Positions 17,215 to 26,585 of a stretch of 64,000 bases of DNA are shown here, piece by piece. How positions within the stretch are numbered: the first letter of the stretch is position 1; every line of letters begins with the position of its first letter. The stretch comes from Halorubrum sp. Atlit-26R (GTDB taxonomy: Archaea > Halobacteriota > Halobacteria > Halobacteriales > Haloferacaceae): contig NZ_QPLT01000003.1 in assembly GCF_003666015.1 (NCBI RefSeq), positions 62,001 through 126,000 of the forward strand, written 5' to 3'. The translations under genes were made by a program, and so were the position numbers. The notes beneath the pieces were generated by a model. It saw nothing but the letters and a program-made list of their open reading frames with translations. It did no database searches and was not told where the DNA came from.

Positions 17215-17712
17215 TCAGTACCCGCCCGGCAGCGCCATCCCGACCGCGAGCGCGACGAGCGGCACGGCGGCGACGAGCGCGTACCACAGGCCGGCGCCAG
17301 CGAGGAGGAGCCACGTCGAGACGCCGTATCCCGTCGGGTCCCAGTCGACGCCGAGCCGCGGCAGGGCGAGCACGGCGACCGCCGGCGCGACGAAGGCGAC
17401 GAGGACTGCCCCGAGCAGCGCCGTGAGCAGGAACCCGGAGCTCCACGCGGGCCCCGCCTCGGCGGCGCGCGCGACGGTGAAGACGACGCCGACGAGGTAC
17501 GGGACCGAGAGCCCGACCGAGACGCCGAGGTACGAGGGGAGGAGTCGCCCCGCCGGGGGGAGCGCGCGGAACAGCGCCCGAAGGCGCTCGGCGGCGAGGA
17601 ACGGCGCGCACAGCCCGGCGGCGGCGAGACCGGGGAAGAGTACCAGCGCGAGCGTCCACAGCCAGCCGACTGCGACGTCGACGGTCGCGGGGGCGAGAGA
17701 GAGGAGGGCCAT
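17215..17712 (-). CDS. Small multi-spanning membrane protein, unknown function
   Basis: 165 residues starting MALLSLAPATVDVAVGWLWT, with about four or five predicted helices and few charged residues apart from a cytoplasmic-looking loop (LAAERLRALFRALPPAGRLL). It ends GMALPGGY. The ATG at 17712 is preferred to an in-frame start 87 bases upstream, which would add a Pro-rich head. It lies back to back with pyrC (124 bases between starts), so the two may share a divergent promoter region. I do not recognise the family. Confidence 0.65.
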   Translation of the reverse strand: MALLSLAPATVDVAVGWLWTLALVLFPGLAAAGLCAPFLAAERLRALFRALPPAGRLLPSYLGVSVGLSVPYLVGVVFTVARAAEAGPAWSSGFLLTALLGAVLVAFVAPAVAVLALPRLGVDWDPTGYGVSTWLLLAGAGLWYALVAAVPLVALAVGMALPGGY

Positions 17713-17836
17713 GGGCGGGAGACCCGTCGGAACCGGCAAACCTCTTGCGGTGACGGCCTGTCGGCTCGGAGGGGGCCCCGGGAGACCGACCGGAACCACC
17801 AGCGTTTATCCCGCTCGCCGCGACCGGCCGACAACG

Positions 17837-19168
17837 ATGCTCATCACGGGCGCGACGCTGGCCGACGGCCGGGTTCGAGACGTGCGGATCGGCGACGACG
17901 GACGGATCGCCGCGGTCGCCGAGGGGCTCGGCGCCGACGCCGGCGAGCGCGTCATCGAGGCCCGCGGGAGACACCTCCTGCCGGGCGCCGTCGACGTCCA
18001 CGTCCACTTTCGCGAGCCGGGCGGGAGCCACAAGGAGACGTGGAGCTCGGGCTCGCGCAGCGCGGCCGCGGGCGGGGTCACGACCGTCGTCGACCAGCCG
18101 AACACCTCGCCGCCGACCGTCGACGGCGCGGCGTTCGACGAGAAGGCCGCGCTCGCGGCCGACTCGCTCGTCGACTACGGGATCAACGGCGGCGTCACGG
18201 AGGAGTGGGACCCCGAGAGCCTCTTCGACCGCCCGCTGTTCGCGCTCGGCGAGGTGTTCCTCGCGGACTCGACCGGCGACATGGGGATCGACGCCGACCT
18301 GTTCGCGGACGCGCTCGACGCGGCCGCGACCCGCGACGTCCCCGTCACCGTCCACGCCGAGGACGCGACGCTGTTCGACGAGTCGGCGCTTGACGGCGAC
18401 CTCGGGGGGACCGGAACGGCCGCGACCGCGGACGCGTGGTCCGCCTACCGGACGGCCGACGCGGAACTCGCCGCCGTCGAGCGCGCGCTCGGGGCTGCCG
18501 CCGAGCGCGACGCGCGGGTCCACGTCGCGCACACCTCGACGCCGGAGGCGGTCGACGCGGTGACGGACGCCCGCGAAGACGGGACGGACGCGACCTGCGA
18601 GGTGACGCCCCACCACCTCTACCTCTCCCGCGAGCGGGCGCGATCGCTCGGGACGTTCGGTCGCATGAACCCGCCGCTCCGCTCCGAAGAGCGTCGCGAG
18701 GCGCTGTTCGCGCGGCTCGCGGAGGGCGACGTCGACGTCGTCGCCACCGACCACGCGCCGCACACGGTCGAAGAGAAGCGCGCGGGGCTCGTCGACGCGC
18801 CGAGCGGCGTCCCGGGCGTCGAGACGCTGTACCCGCTGCTGCTCGAATCGGCGCGAAAGGGCGAGCTGTCGATCGAACGCGTCCGCGACGCCGTCGCCGC
18901 GAACCCCGCCGAGATATTCGGCCTCGACCGGAAGGGGCGGGTCGCGGAGGGGCGCGACGCCGACCTCGTCCTCGTCGACACCGCGGACCCGCGCGAGATC
19001 GAGGCCGCCGCGCTCCACAGCGCCCCCGCGTGGACCCCCTTCGAGGGGCTGCGCGGCGTCTTCCCCGAGGTCACGCTCGTCCGGGGCGAGGTCGTCTACG
19101 AGCGCGACCCGGCGACCGGAGCGGCGTCGTTCGGCGAGCCGGCCGGGCGGAACGTCCGGGAGTCGTAG
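17837..19168 (+). CDS. pyrC: Dihydroorotase
   Basis: Third step of pyrimidine synthesis: interconverts carbamoyl-aspartate and dihydroorotate. 443-residue amidohydrolase with the metal-binding VDVHVHFREPG near residues 54-64, VTVHAEDATLF and RVHVAHTSTPEAV supplying further His ligands, and VATDHAPHTVEEKRAG near residue 305 with the catalytic Asp. The expected post-translationally carbamylated Lys position is less clear by eye. The protein starts MLITGATLADGRV at 17837. It is type I/III-like dihydroorotase as in other euryarchaea. It appears to be a single-gene unit followed by 24-bp tandem repeats. Confidence 0.92.
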   Translation: MLITGATLADGRVRDVRIGDDGRIAAVAEGLGADAGERVIEARGRHLLPGAVDVHVHFREPGGSHKETWSSGSRSAAAGGVTTVVDQPNTSPPTVDGAAFDEKAALAADSLVDYGINGGVTEEWDPESLFDRPLFALGEVFLADSTGDMGIDADLFADALDAAATRDVPVTVHAEDATLFDESALDGDLGGTGTAATADAWSAYRTADAELAAVERALGAAAERDARVHVAHTSTPEAVDAVTDAREDGTDATCEVTPHHLYLSRERARSLGTFGRMNPPLRSEERREALFARLAEGDVDVVATDHAPHTVEEKRAGLVDAPSGVPGVETLYPLLLESARKGELSIERVRDAVAANPAEIFGLDRKGRVAEGRDADLVLVDTADPREIEAAALHSAPAWTPFEGLRGVFPEVTLVRGEVVYERDPATGAASFGEPAGRNVRES

Positions 19169-19224
19169 TCGCGCCCGGGGACCCCTCGACGCGGCGGGGA
19201 TCGAGCGTCCCGCGCGGTCGGCGA

Positions 19225-19285
19225 CGAGACGCCGAGACACCGAAGTCCCGAGACGCCGAGACACCGAAGTACCGAGACGCCGAGA
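19225..19285 (+). repeat. 24-bp tandem repeat, about 2.5 copies
   Basis: Two near-identical 24-bp units (19225-19248 and 19249-19272, one base different) and a 13-base partial third (19273-19285), each built from the sub-motif CGAGACGCCGAGACACCGAA. They lie in the 255-base gap between pyrC and moxR. Likely a minisatellite formed by slippage; no palindrome suggests a protein site. Confidence 0.9.
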
Positions 19286-19423
19286 TCGGCCGCGACGAGC
19301 GGACCGCCGCCGGCGGAACGCATATGCCGTTGCTCGCCCTACCCGGGGTATATCAATGATCACGGGGAGCATTCGCACGGTCGTCTCCGGACGGGAGCCC
19401 GACCCGGACGAGGCCGACCGAAC

Positions 19424-20470
19424 ATGACGGCCCCCGGGGAGTCGGGACCGGCGGGGGCCGGTCCAGCGGAGTCGGCGGACGCCGAGGCGGAGTCGACCGG
19501 CCGCGAGGAGACGGGGACGACGGCCGGCACCGCCGCGGCCGCGGAACCCGAGACGCCCGCGGACGTCGCCGCGCTCGCGGACCGCATCGTCGAGGAGGTC
19601 GAGGACGTGATCGTCGGCAAGCGCGAGGCGGTCGAACACGTCCTCGTCACCGTGTTGGCGCGCGGCCACCTCCTCGTCGAGGACGTACCGGGCGTGGGGA
19701 AGACGACGCTCGCGAAGTCGGTCGCGCGCTCGATCGACGGCTCGTTCAAGCGCGTCCAGTTCACGCCCGACCTGTTACCCTCCGACGTCACCGGCGTCAA
19801 CGTGTTCAACCGCCGCACCGACGAGTTCGACTTCCAGCCCGGGCCGGTGTTCGCGAACGTCGTCCTCGGCGACGAGATCAACCGCGCGCCGCCGAAGACG
19901 CAGTCGGCGCTGCTGGAGGCGATGGAGGAGAACCAGGTGACCACCGACGGGACGACCCGCGAGCTGCCGGACCCGTTCTGCGTGATCGCGACCCAGAACG
20001 ACGTGGAGCCCGGACAGACGTACGAGCTCCCCGTCGCCGAGGTCGACCGCTTCACGAAGAAGATCCGGCTCGGCTACCCGGACGCGGAGGAGGAGGCCGC
20101 GATCCTCGGGCGGCTCACCGGCGACCACCCGGTCGACGCGGTCGAGCCCGCGGCCACGATCGCGGACGTCCGGCGGGCCCGCCGGATCGTCGGCGAGATC
20201 GAGGCCTCCGAGGCGGTCCGGGAGTACGTGGCCCGGCTCGCGGTGTTCACCCGACAGAATGCGAAGCTCGGGGCGAGCCCGCGCGGGAGCCTCGCGCTGA
20301 TCCGGGCGTCGCAGGCCCGCGCCGCGCTCGACGGCCGCGGGTACGTGGTCCCGGACGACGTTCAGGCGGAGGCGCCGACAGTGCTCTCGCATCGCATCCG
20401 GACCGAGTCGGGCGGGACCGACGGCGCGGACGTCGTCGACGACGCGCTCGACCGGATCCGCGTGGAGTGA
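19424..20470 (+). CDS. MoxR-family AAA+ ATPase
   Basis: 348-residue MoxR ATPase, a chaperone class that assembles or activates partner proteins with VWA, DUF58 or peptidase domains. Walker A GVGKTTLAKS is near residues 90-99, preceded by LLVEDVP; LGDEINRAPPKTQSALLEAM contains Walker B, and a sensor-1 region has FCVIATQNDVEPGQTYELPV. The first ~45 residues are a Gly/Ala/Glu-rich head unlike the family and may be disordered. The next gene encodes a DUF58 protein and the third a transglutaminase, the standard trio for this clade. A 23-codon open frame (19356-19427) ends in the ATGA that starts moxR. Confidence 0.92.
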   Translation: MTAPGESGPAGAGPAESADAEAESTGREETGTTAGTAAAAEPETPADVAALADRIVEEVEDVIVGKREAVEHVLVTVLARGHLLVEDVPGVGKTTLAKSVARSIDGSFKRVQFTPDLLPSDVTGVNVFNRRTDEFDFQPGPVFANVVLGDEINRAPPKTQSALLEAMEENQVTTDGTTRELPDPFCVIATQNDVEPGQTYELPVAEVDRFTKKIRLGYPDAEEEAAILGRLTGDHPVDAVEPAATIADVRRARRIVGEIEASEAVREYVARLAVFTRQNAKLGASPRGSLALIRASQARAALDGRGYVVPDDVQAEAPTVLSHRIRTESGGTDGADVVDDALDRIRVE

Positions 20471-20500
20471 CGGGATGACGCCGACACCGCCCTCGCACAG

Positions 20501-21664
20501 ATGACGCCCGAACTCACCCGCCGGGGACGCGTCGCCGGCGTCGTCGGCCTCGTCGCGGCCGCCAGCGCGCTCGCCGCCGGCGGGCGCGCGCTCGACGCGA
20601 TCGTGATCCCGGTCGCCATCGCGCTCGCGGCGGGCTACGTCCAGGTGTCGCGCGTCGACGTGCCCGCGGTCCGACACGTGACGCCCCCCGACGGGTTCGT
20701 CGGGGAGACGCGCGAGGTCCGCCTGGAGTTCGGTCCCGGTGCCGTGCGGAGCGACAGCGACGACCACGGCGCCGGACCCTCCTTTCTCGCCGACGTTCAG
20801 GTCCACGTCGACGAGGGGCTCGAGGGGCCGACGTCGCCGATCCGGGCGTCCGTCGGCACGGAGCCGGTGACGTACGCCGTCACGTACCGCGAGCGCGGCG
20901 AGCGGACCCTCGGTCCCGTAGACCTGACCGCGACCGACGTGTTCGGGCTGTTCGAGCGAGAGCTCGTCGTCGACGAGACCGCGGCGGTGACGGTGTTCCC
21001 GCCCCGCGACCCGATCCCGACGCGGTTCCGCCGGGCGCTGTACGCGGCCGACGCGGTCGACGTGAGCCGGCGGCGCGAGGAGTTCGACCGGCTCCGGGAG
21101 TACACCCGCGGCGACGCGGTCCGCGACGTCCACTGGGCGACGACCGCCAAGCGCGGCGAGATCGTCGTCAAGGAGTTCGCGGCCGAGACCGCCCGGAACC
21201 GGGTGACGATCGCGGGCGGCACGGAGGTCGGCGGGAGCGGGGACCGCTCGCCGTTCGCGGGCAGCGCCCTCGGCGACGACTCGGCGGCCGACCGCTCAGC
21301 GAGCGCGGCCGCGGCCGACGAGCTCGCGCGGGCGACGGCGAGCCTCGGGCTGGCGCTGCTCGACGACGGCGTCCCGGTCGACGTGCGGCTGCCGGGCGGG
21401 CGCGTCTCGGCGGCCCCGGGCGGTCGCGGCCGCCGCGAGGTGCTGGAGCTCGCGGCGCGGACGGGCCCGGGGGCGGTGGCCGACGACGAGGCCGACGTGA
21501 CGGTCGTCGCCGACGCGGACGGCGCCCGGTTCCGCGCGGGCGACCGGTCCGAATCCCTCGACGACCTGCGCCGCGAGGCGGAGGCCGAGCGCGCGCCGAG
21601 CGACGGCGCCGGGCCGGACCGGGCGGACGAGGCGACTGACCGACGGGAGGTGGCGTCGCCGTGA
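20501..21664 (+). CDS. DUF58 domain membrane-anchored protein
   Basis: 387 residues. Two hydrophobic stretches in the first ~50 residues (VAGVVGLVAAASALAAGGRA and AIVIPVAIALAAGYV) anchor it. A beta-rich region (about 60-170) precedes the DUF58 signature FDRLREYTRGDAVRDVHWAT near residues 195-214. The family has a VWA-like fold and works with MoxR ATPases. The tail is charged and low in complexity. The stop overlaps the transglutaminase GTG start by 4 bases (GTGA), so the two are translationally coupled. Function in archaea is not known; a role in cell-surface or envelope processing is inferred from the partner. Confidence 0.88.
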   Translation: MTPELTRRGRVAGVVGLVAAASALAAGGRALDAIVIPVAIALAAGYVQVSRVDVPAVRHVTPPDGFVGETREVRLEFGPGAVRSDSDDHGAGPSFLADVQVHVDEGLEGPTSPIRASVGTEPVTYAVTYRERGERTLGPVDLTATDVFGLFERELVVDETAAVTVFPPRDPIPTRFRRALYAADAVDVSRRREEFDRLREYTRGDAVRDVHWATTAKRGEIVVKEFAAETARNRVTIAGGTEVGGSGDRSPFAGSALGDDSAADRSASAAAADELARATASLGLALLDDGVPVDVRLPGGRVSAAPGGRGRREVLELAARTGPGAVADDEADVTVVADADGARFRAGDRSESLDDLRREAEAERAPSDGAGPDRADEATDRREVASP

Positions 21665-23940
21665 GCCCCGGCTCGTCCGTCCGCGCGCGCCTCTCGCGGA
21701 GCGGTTCCGGCGGGAGCGACGGGCGGCTGGCCGACCCGGCGGTCGTCGGCGTCGCGGTCGTCGCCGCGGCGTACCTCGCCGTGTTCTTCGAGGTGACGAA
21801 CGTCGTCGGCGGGACGGGGCGGACAGCGGCGGTCGTCGCGGTCGCGGGGCTCGGCGGGCTCGCGCTGGCGCGGGCCGTCGGCGAGCGGACCGCGCTGTGG
21901 CTGGCGGGGCTGCTGTTCGCCGCGGGGCTCGCGGGCTACTTCCTCGCGATCCCCGCGAGCCGGCGCGCGCTGTTCACGGTCCGGAGCGTCGCCTTAGACC
22001 TCCTCGCGCTGTCGACCGGGCTCTCCGTGCTGCGGCTGGCGCTCGCGGACGTCTGGGTGCTGGCGGTGGCGCCGGTGCCGACGTTCCTCGTCGGCTACTT
22101 CGCCGGACGCGGGCGCCACGTCGCGGCCGCGACGGTCGCGGGCGGGACGCTCGGCTTCCTCGTGCTCACCGGCGACGCCGGGACGGGCGCCGCGGTCGCC
22201 GGCGTCGTCGGCCTCGCGCTCGCCGTCGGGCTCTCGACGCTGTCGACGCCGAGCCGGCGCCGCGGCCACGCGGGCACGTTCACGCTGGTGGTGGCGGCGA
22301 TGGTCGTCGCGAGCGCGACCGTCACCGTGATCCCGGCGGGCGCGGCGGCGCCGCTGGGGCTCGACCGCGGCACGACGACGCTTGAGTCGAGCCTGAGCGG
22401 CGGCGACGAGCTGGAGGTGATCGGCACCACGCGGCTCTCCCCGGAGGTGCGATACACGATCGAGAGCCCGGTCGAGCGGAACTGGCACACGGGCGCGTAC
22501 GACACGTACACCGGCGACGGCTGGGTCAGGAGCGGCGAGCGGTCCGCGGTCAACGACACGCTGCCGGGCCCGCCGGGAGCGAACGACAGCGTCGACGTGA
22601 CGGTCACCGCGGAGACCGAGTCGAGCGCGCTCCCGGCGCCGTGGAAGCCGGTCGCGGCCTCCGGCGGGGGCGCGGTCGAGGTCGACGAGCGCGGCAGCCT
22701 CCGGCTGGCGGAGCCGCTCGGACCGGGCGAGACGGTGACCGTCGAGAGCCGCGTCCTCGACGCCGACCCCGCGACGCTCCGGAACGCCAGCACCGACTAC
22801 CCCGAAGCGATCGAGGAGCGGTACACCCAGCTGCCCGAGAGCACGCCGGAGCGGGTCGGCGAGCGGACCGAGGCGATCACGGCCGCGGCGGACGCCGACT
22901 CCCCGTACGAGCGGGCGGCCGCGGTCGAGGCGTACCTTCGCTCGGAGTACGACTACTCGCTGACCGTCGAGCGACCCGAGGGCGACGTCGCCGACGCGTT
23001 CCTCTTCGAGATGGACGCCGGCTACTGCGTCTACTTCGCGACGACGATGGCGGCGATGCTCCGGTCGCAGGGGATCCCCACGCGGATGGAGACCGGCTAC
23101 ACCTCCGGCGAGCGGGTTGGCGACGACGAGTACGTCGTCCGCGGACAGAACGCCCACGCCTGGGTGTCGATCTACGTGCCCGACCACGGGTGGGTGGCGT
23201 TCGACCCCACCCCGTCCGCCCCCCGCGACGAGGCGCGCGACACGCGGCTCGCGGATGCGCGGGCCGACGGCGCCGAAGACGTCGACACCGAGGCGTCCGC
23301 GCCCGATCGGACGCCGGAGGCTGACACCGACTCGGACCGCCCGGACTCGAACGGCAGCGATTCGGGGCCGAACGCGGACGGGAACGACTCTTCCGAGGCG
23401 ACGGCGGCGGACGCGAACGACACCAACGGCTCGCAGGGGAACGCTTCAGTCGATATCTCCCGCCTCGAAGGGGCGGAGGTGGACGACGTCACACCGAACG
23501 ACGGGGCCGATAGCCCCGGGGACGGAAACGGAGGGACGCTCCCCGACCCGGAGACCGCCCTCTACTGGCTGCTCGTCGCGGGCCTCGGCGTCGCGGGCGT
23601 CCGGCGAACGGGGATAGCGAGCCGGGCGAGCCGACGGATCGGTCCGGTGCTTCCCCGGCGGCGCGGCGACCCGACGGCGGACGCCGAGCGGGCGTTCGCC
23701 GACCTCGAACGGCTCCTCGCCGAGCCCTACCGCGAGCGGCGACCGGGCGAGACCCCGCGGCGCTACGTCGACGCCGTCCGGACGCTCGGCGCCGACGAGC
23801 GCGTCGAGACCGTCGCGGAAGCGTACGAGCGCGCCGCGTACGCCGGATCCGTGACACGCGACGAGGCCGACGCGGCCCGCCGGGCGGTGCGCCGCCTCGC
23901 GCTCGAACGGCTCCCGCTCATCGGGCGGTTCGTCCGCTGA
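21661..23940 (+). CDS. Membrane transglutaminase-like protein (TgpA type) with DUF4129 tail
   Basis: 759 residues. About six N-terminal helices (residues ~20-230) are followed by an extracytoplasmic region. This carries a transglutaminase core with the catalytic triad Cys (AGYCVYFATTMAAML, about residue 456), His (GQNAHAWVSIYV, about 498) and Asp (WVAFDPTPSA, about 517). A Ser/Asp/Asn-rich linker (about 540-625) leads to another helix (LYWLLVAGLGVAGV) and a C-terminal cytosolic DUF4129 domain with RRPGETPRRYVDAV. The GTG start is supported by overlap with the DUF58 gene. Probably a surface protease or cross-linking enzyme activated by MoxR/DUF58; the target is unknown. Confidence 0.88.
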   Translation: MSPGSSVRARLSRSGSGGSDGRLADPAVVGVAVVAAAYLAVFFEVTNVVGGTGRTAAVVAVAGLGGLALARAVGERTALWLAGLLFAAGLAGYFLAIPASRRALFTVRSVALDLLALSTGLSVLRLALADVWVLAVAPVPTFLVGYFAGRGRHVAAATVAGGTLGFLVLTGDAGTGAAVAGVVGLALAVGLSTLSTPSRRRGHAGTFTLVVAAMVVASATVTVIPAGAAAPLGLDRGTTTLESSLSGGDELEVIGTTRLSPEVRYTIESPVERNWHTGAYDTYTGDGWVRSGERSAVNDTLPGPPGANDSVDVTVTAETESSALPAPWKPVAASGGGAVEVDERGSLRLAEPLGPGETVTVESRVLDADPATLRNASTDYPEAIEERYTQLPESTPERVGERTEAITAAADADSPYERAAAVEAYLRSEYDYSLTVERPEGDVADAFLFEMDAGYCVYFATTMAAMLRSQGIPTRMETGYTSGERVGDDEYVVRGQNAHAWVSIYVPDHGWVAFDPTPSAPRDEARDTRLADARADGAEDVDTEASAPDRTPEADTDSDRPDSNGSDSGPNADGNDSSEATAADANDTNGSQGNASVDISRLEGAEVDDVTPNDGADSPGDGNGGTLPDPETALYWLLVAGLGVAGVRRTGIASRASRRIGPVLPRRRGDPTADAERAFADLERLLAEPYRERRPGETPRRYVDAVRTLGADERVETVAEAYERAAYAGSVTRDEADAARRAVRRLALERLPLIGRFVR

Positions 23941-23957
23941 TCGGGGGGCTTCCCGAC

Positions 23958-23969
23958 ACTATTTAATAC
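23958..23969 (+). promoter_or_regulatory. TATA box of the aIF1 gene
   Basis: ACTATTTAATAC is centred about 31 bases before the ATG at 23995, the geometry of a leaderless haloarchaeal promoter. The intervening sequence has no Shine-Dalgarno, consistent with leaderless translation. Confidence 0.65.
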
Positions 23970-23982
23970 GGGCGTCCTGTAG

Positions 23983-24288
<306 letters not shown>

Positions 24289-24378
24289 CCGTCACCTGAC
24301 CGTCCGCCGTCGAGCGTCGCTTCGAACCGCCACCGCTTTTTAAGAACTACTCGTCCGCCAGCGGCCGCGCCGCTCGTC

Positions 24379-25212
24379 TCACGCGACCACGGCGGCCCGC
24401 CCGACGACGAACGCGGCCGCCGCGAGGAAGGTGCCGTATTTAAATCGTCGCTGCGCGGCGGCGGGGTCTGAGAAGCTCTCGTAGGCCGCGTACAGCATGA
24501 CCGCGTCGGCGACCGCGACGACCGCGAGGTACGCCGCGCCGAGCGTCCCGGAGCGGTACGGCAGCGGGCTGACGGCGACGGCGACGACGAGCGCGGCCGC
24601 GCCGATCCACAGCGCCGCGCGCTCGCCCACCGCGATGGGGAGCGTCGCGAGCCCCTCCTCGCGGTCGCCGGCCACGTCCTCGACGTCTTTGATCACCTCG
24701 CGCGTGAACGTCGAGAGCCCCGCGAGCGCGGCGAGGACGAGGACCGCACGCGGGCTCCCCGCGGCGGCGCCGCCGAACAGGAACGTCGAGCCGACGAGGT
24801 AGGCGACGAGGGCGTTGCCGAGGCCGGGCGTCCCCTTAAAAATGCTCGTGTAGGTGACCAGCGCGACGAGGTTCACCGCGGCGATGGCGATCGCGAGCGG
24901 CGGGAGGGCGACCGCGGCCGCGACGGCGACGGCGAACCAGACGGTCGCGGTCGCGAGCGCGCCCCGGGGCGAGACGGCGCCCCGCGGGATCGGCCGGTCG
25001 GGGCGGTTGACCGCGTCGATCTCGCGGTCGAAGTAGTCGTTGATCGCGTTGCCCGCGGCGACCGCGAAGGCGGTGGTCACGGCCGCGAGCGCGGTCGGGA
25101 GGACGGCGCCGCTCGCGCCCGCGACGAACGCGCCGGTGGCCGTGAGCGCCCCGGCCGCGACGCAGTTGCCGAGGCGCGCGAGCTCGACGATACCGCGGAG
25201 CGTGTCTCGCAC
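24379..25212 (-). CDS. UbiA-family prenyltransferase, probable digeranylgeranylglyceryl phosphate synthase
   Basis: Adds the second geranylgeranyl chain to glycerol phosphate in archaeal membrane-lipid synthesis. 277 residues with about eight helices. The two Asp-rich prenyl-diphosphate sites are NAINDYFDREIDAVNRPDRP (first) and KDVEDVAGDREEGLATLP (second). The GTG at 25212 (VRDTLRGIVELARLGNCVAA) gives the usual family length; an ATG further upstream would add ~60 Arg/Pro-rich residues over the divergent promoter and is unlikely. Other UbiA enzymes (menaquinone, heme) have different sites, but paralogues cannot be wholly excluded. Divergent from the actin-like gene. Confidence 0.85.
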   Translation of the reverse strand: MRDTLRGIVELARLGNCVAAGALTATGAFVAGASGAVLPTALAAVTTAFAVAAGNAINDYFDREIDAVNRPDRPIPRGAVSPRGALATATVWFAVAVAAAVALPPLAIAIAAVNLVALVTYTSIFKGTPGLGNALVAYLVGSTFLFGGAAAGSPRAVLVLAALAGLSTFTREVIKDVEDVAGDREEGLATLPIAVGERAALWIGAAALVVAVAVSPLPYRSGTLGAAYLAVVAVADAVMLYAAYESFSDPAAAQRRFKYGTFLAAAAFVVGRAAVVA

Positions 25213-25394
25213 GTCGTCCGCGTACTCCCGCCCGCGAGGAATAAACGGTGCGGGATCGGTCGGGGGCCGCGGTAGGCGACGGGGGGTCGGTCGCCTCGTC
25301 GTCGCGGAGGCGTCTCGTCGTCGCGAGGTCGCCTCGTCCCCTCCCCCGAAGGTGTTCGCCCGACCTCGGACGGTCGTCGGTCGGTCCGCCACGA

Positions 25395-25404
25395 ACGTTT
25401 ATCA
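25395..25404 (+). promoter_or_regulatory. TATA box of the actin-like gene
   Basis: CGTTTATCAG lies 24-33 bases before the ATG at 25428, fitting a leaderless start there and arguing against the longer reading frame beginning at 25248 or the ATG at 25413. Confidence 0.55.
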
Positions 25405-25427
25405 GGTCCGAAATGAAATACCCGGAT

Positions 25428-26471
25428 ATGGCCAAGGGCTTAGACGTCGGCACGATGAACATCCTCTCCGGACGGCAGGAGGGCGCGGAGACGGTGTTCG
25501 TACAGCAGCGGAACTCGTTCGTCGAGATCGAGTACAGCGACATGGCCGAGCAGATGCTCTCGCGCAGCGAGGTCCTCCACATCCGGAAGGACGACAAGGT
25601 GTACGTCGTCGGCGACGACGCCCTCAACTTCGCGAACATCTTCAACAAGGAGACCCGCCGGCCGATGCAACACGGCATCCTCTCCAGCGAGGAGGCGTCG
25701 GCCATCCCGATGATCAAGCTGATCACCGAGCAGGTCGTCGGCGAGCCCTCGAAGCCGAACGAGCGGCTGTTCTACTCCAGCCCCGCGGACCCCATCGACT
25801 CGCCGCTCACGACGCTGTACCACGAGAAGACGCTGGAGTCGATGCTCGGCGATATGGGCTATGACCCCGAGCCGATCAACGAGGGGATGGCGGTCATCTA
25901 CTCCGAGCTCGCCGACAACAACTTCACCGGCCTCGGCATCTCCTTCGGCGCGGGGATGACCAACGTCTGTCTCGCCTACTACGCGGTGCCCGTCATGAAG
26001 TTCTCCATCGCCCGGGGGGGCGACTGGGTCGACGAGCAGACCGCGCAGGCGACGGGCACCCCCGTCGACAAGGTGACGAGCATCAAGGAGGACGACTTCG
26101 AGCTCGACTTCCGCACCGACGTGGGCGGCGTCGAGGGCGCGCTCGCCATCTACTACGAGAACCTGCTCGACTACGTCATCGAGAACATCTCCCGCGAGGT
26201 CGACGAGGAGGACGTCGAGGAGGGGTTAGACGTGCCCGTCGTCGTCACCGGCGGTACCTCCAGCCCGAACGGCTTCGAGGACCTGTTCGCCGACCACCTC
26301 GCGGACGCGAACATCCCGTTCTCGATCAGCGGCGTACGCTCGGCCGACGAGCCGATGTACAGCGTCGCCAGCGGCGCCCTCGTCGCCGCCCGCTCCGAGG
26401 AGGGCGAGGACGACTCGGGCGCCGCCGAGGAGCCCGCGGCCGAGGAGGCCGCCCCCGAGTCCGAGGACTGA
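25428..26471 (+). CDS. Actin/MreB-like protein, probable volactin/salactin relative
   Basis: 347 residues starting [19 protein letters not shown]. The phosphate-1 loop is GLDVGTMNI, the second phosphate region is [20 protein letters not shown], and the adenosine motif is [13 protein letters not shown], the order of an actin/Hsp70-type ATPase. Additional stretches ([35 protein letters not shown]) match the MreB-like fold. The acidic, low-complexity C terminus (from about 320) is not part of the fold. From memory this corresponds to the haloarchaeal actin homologues salactin and volactin linked to cell shape; that assignment is by pattern, not by search. Confidence 0.75.
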   Translation: MAKGLDVGTMNILSGRQEGAETVFVQQRNSFVEIEYSDMAEQMLSRSEVLHIRKDDKVYVVGDDALNFANIFNKETRRPMQHGILSSEEASAIPMIKLITEQVVGEPSKPNERLFYSSPADPIDSPLTTLYHEKTLESMLGDMGYDPEPINEGMAVIYSELADNNFTGLGISFGAGMTNVCLAYYAVPVMKFSIARGGDWVDEQTAQATGTPVDKVTSIKEDDFELDFRTDVGGVEGALAIYYENLLDYVIENISREVDEEDVEEGLDVPVVVTGGTSSPNGFEDLFADHLADANIPFSISGVRSADEPMYSVASGALVAARSEEGEDDSGAAEEPAAEEAAPESED

Positions 26472-26585
26472 GGCGACGACGCGGTCGCGCCCGTCCGCCC
26501 GCTTTTTCCGAACCGACCCGGACCGCCGCGCCGGATCCCGGGAATCCGCCGAAAAGTAAAACCGACCCCGTCCGTATCGACTTCC

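Noticed and set aside
16906..18393. Long plus-strand frame through repeat R2 and pyrC
   Set aside because: Arg/Pro-rich translation without domain features. It overlaps the R2 repeat and the real dihydroorotase in another frame.
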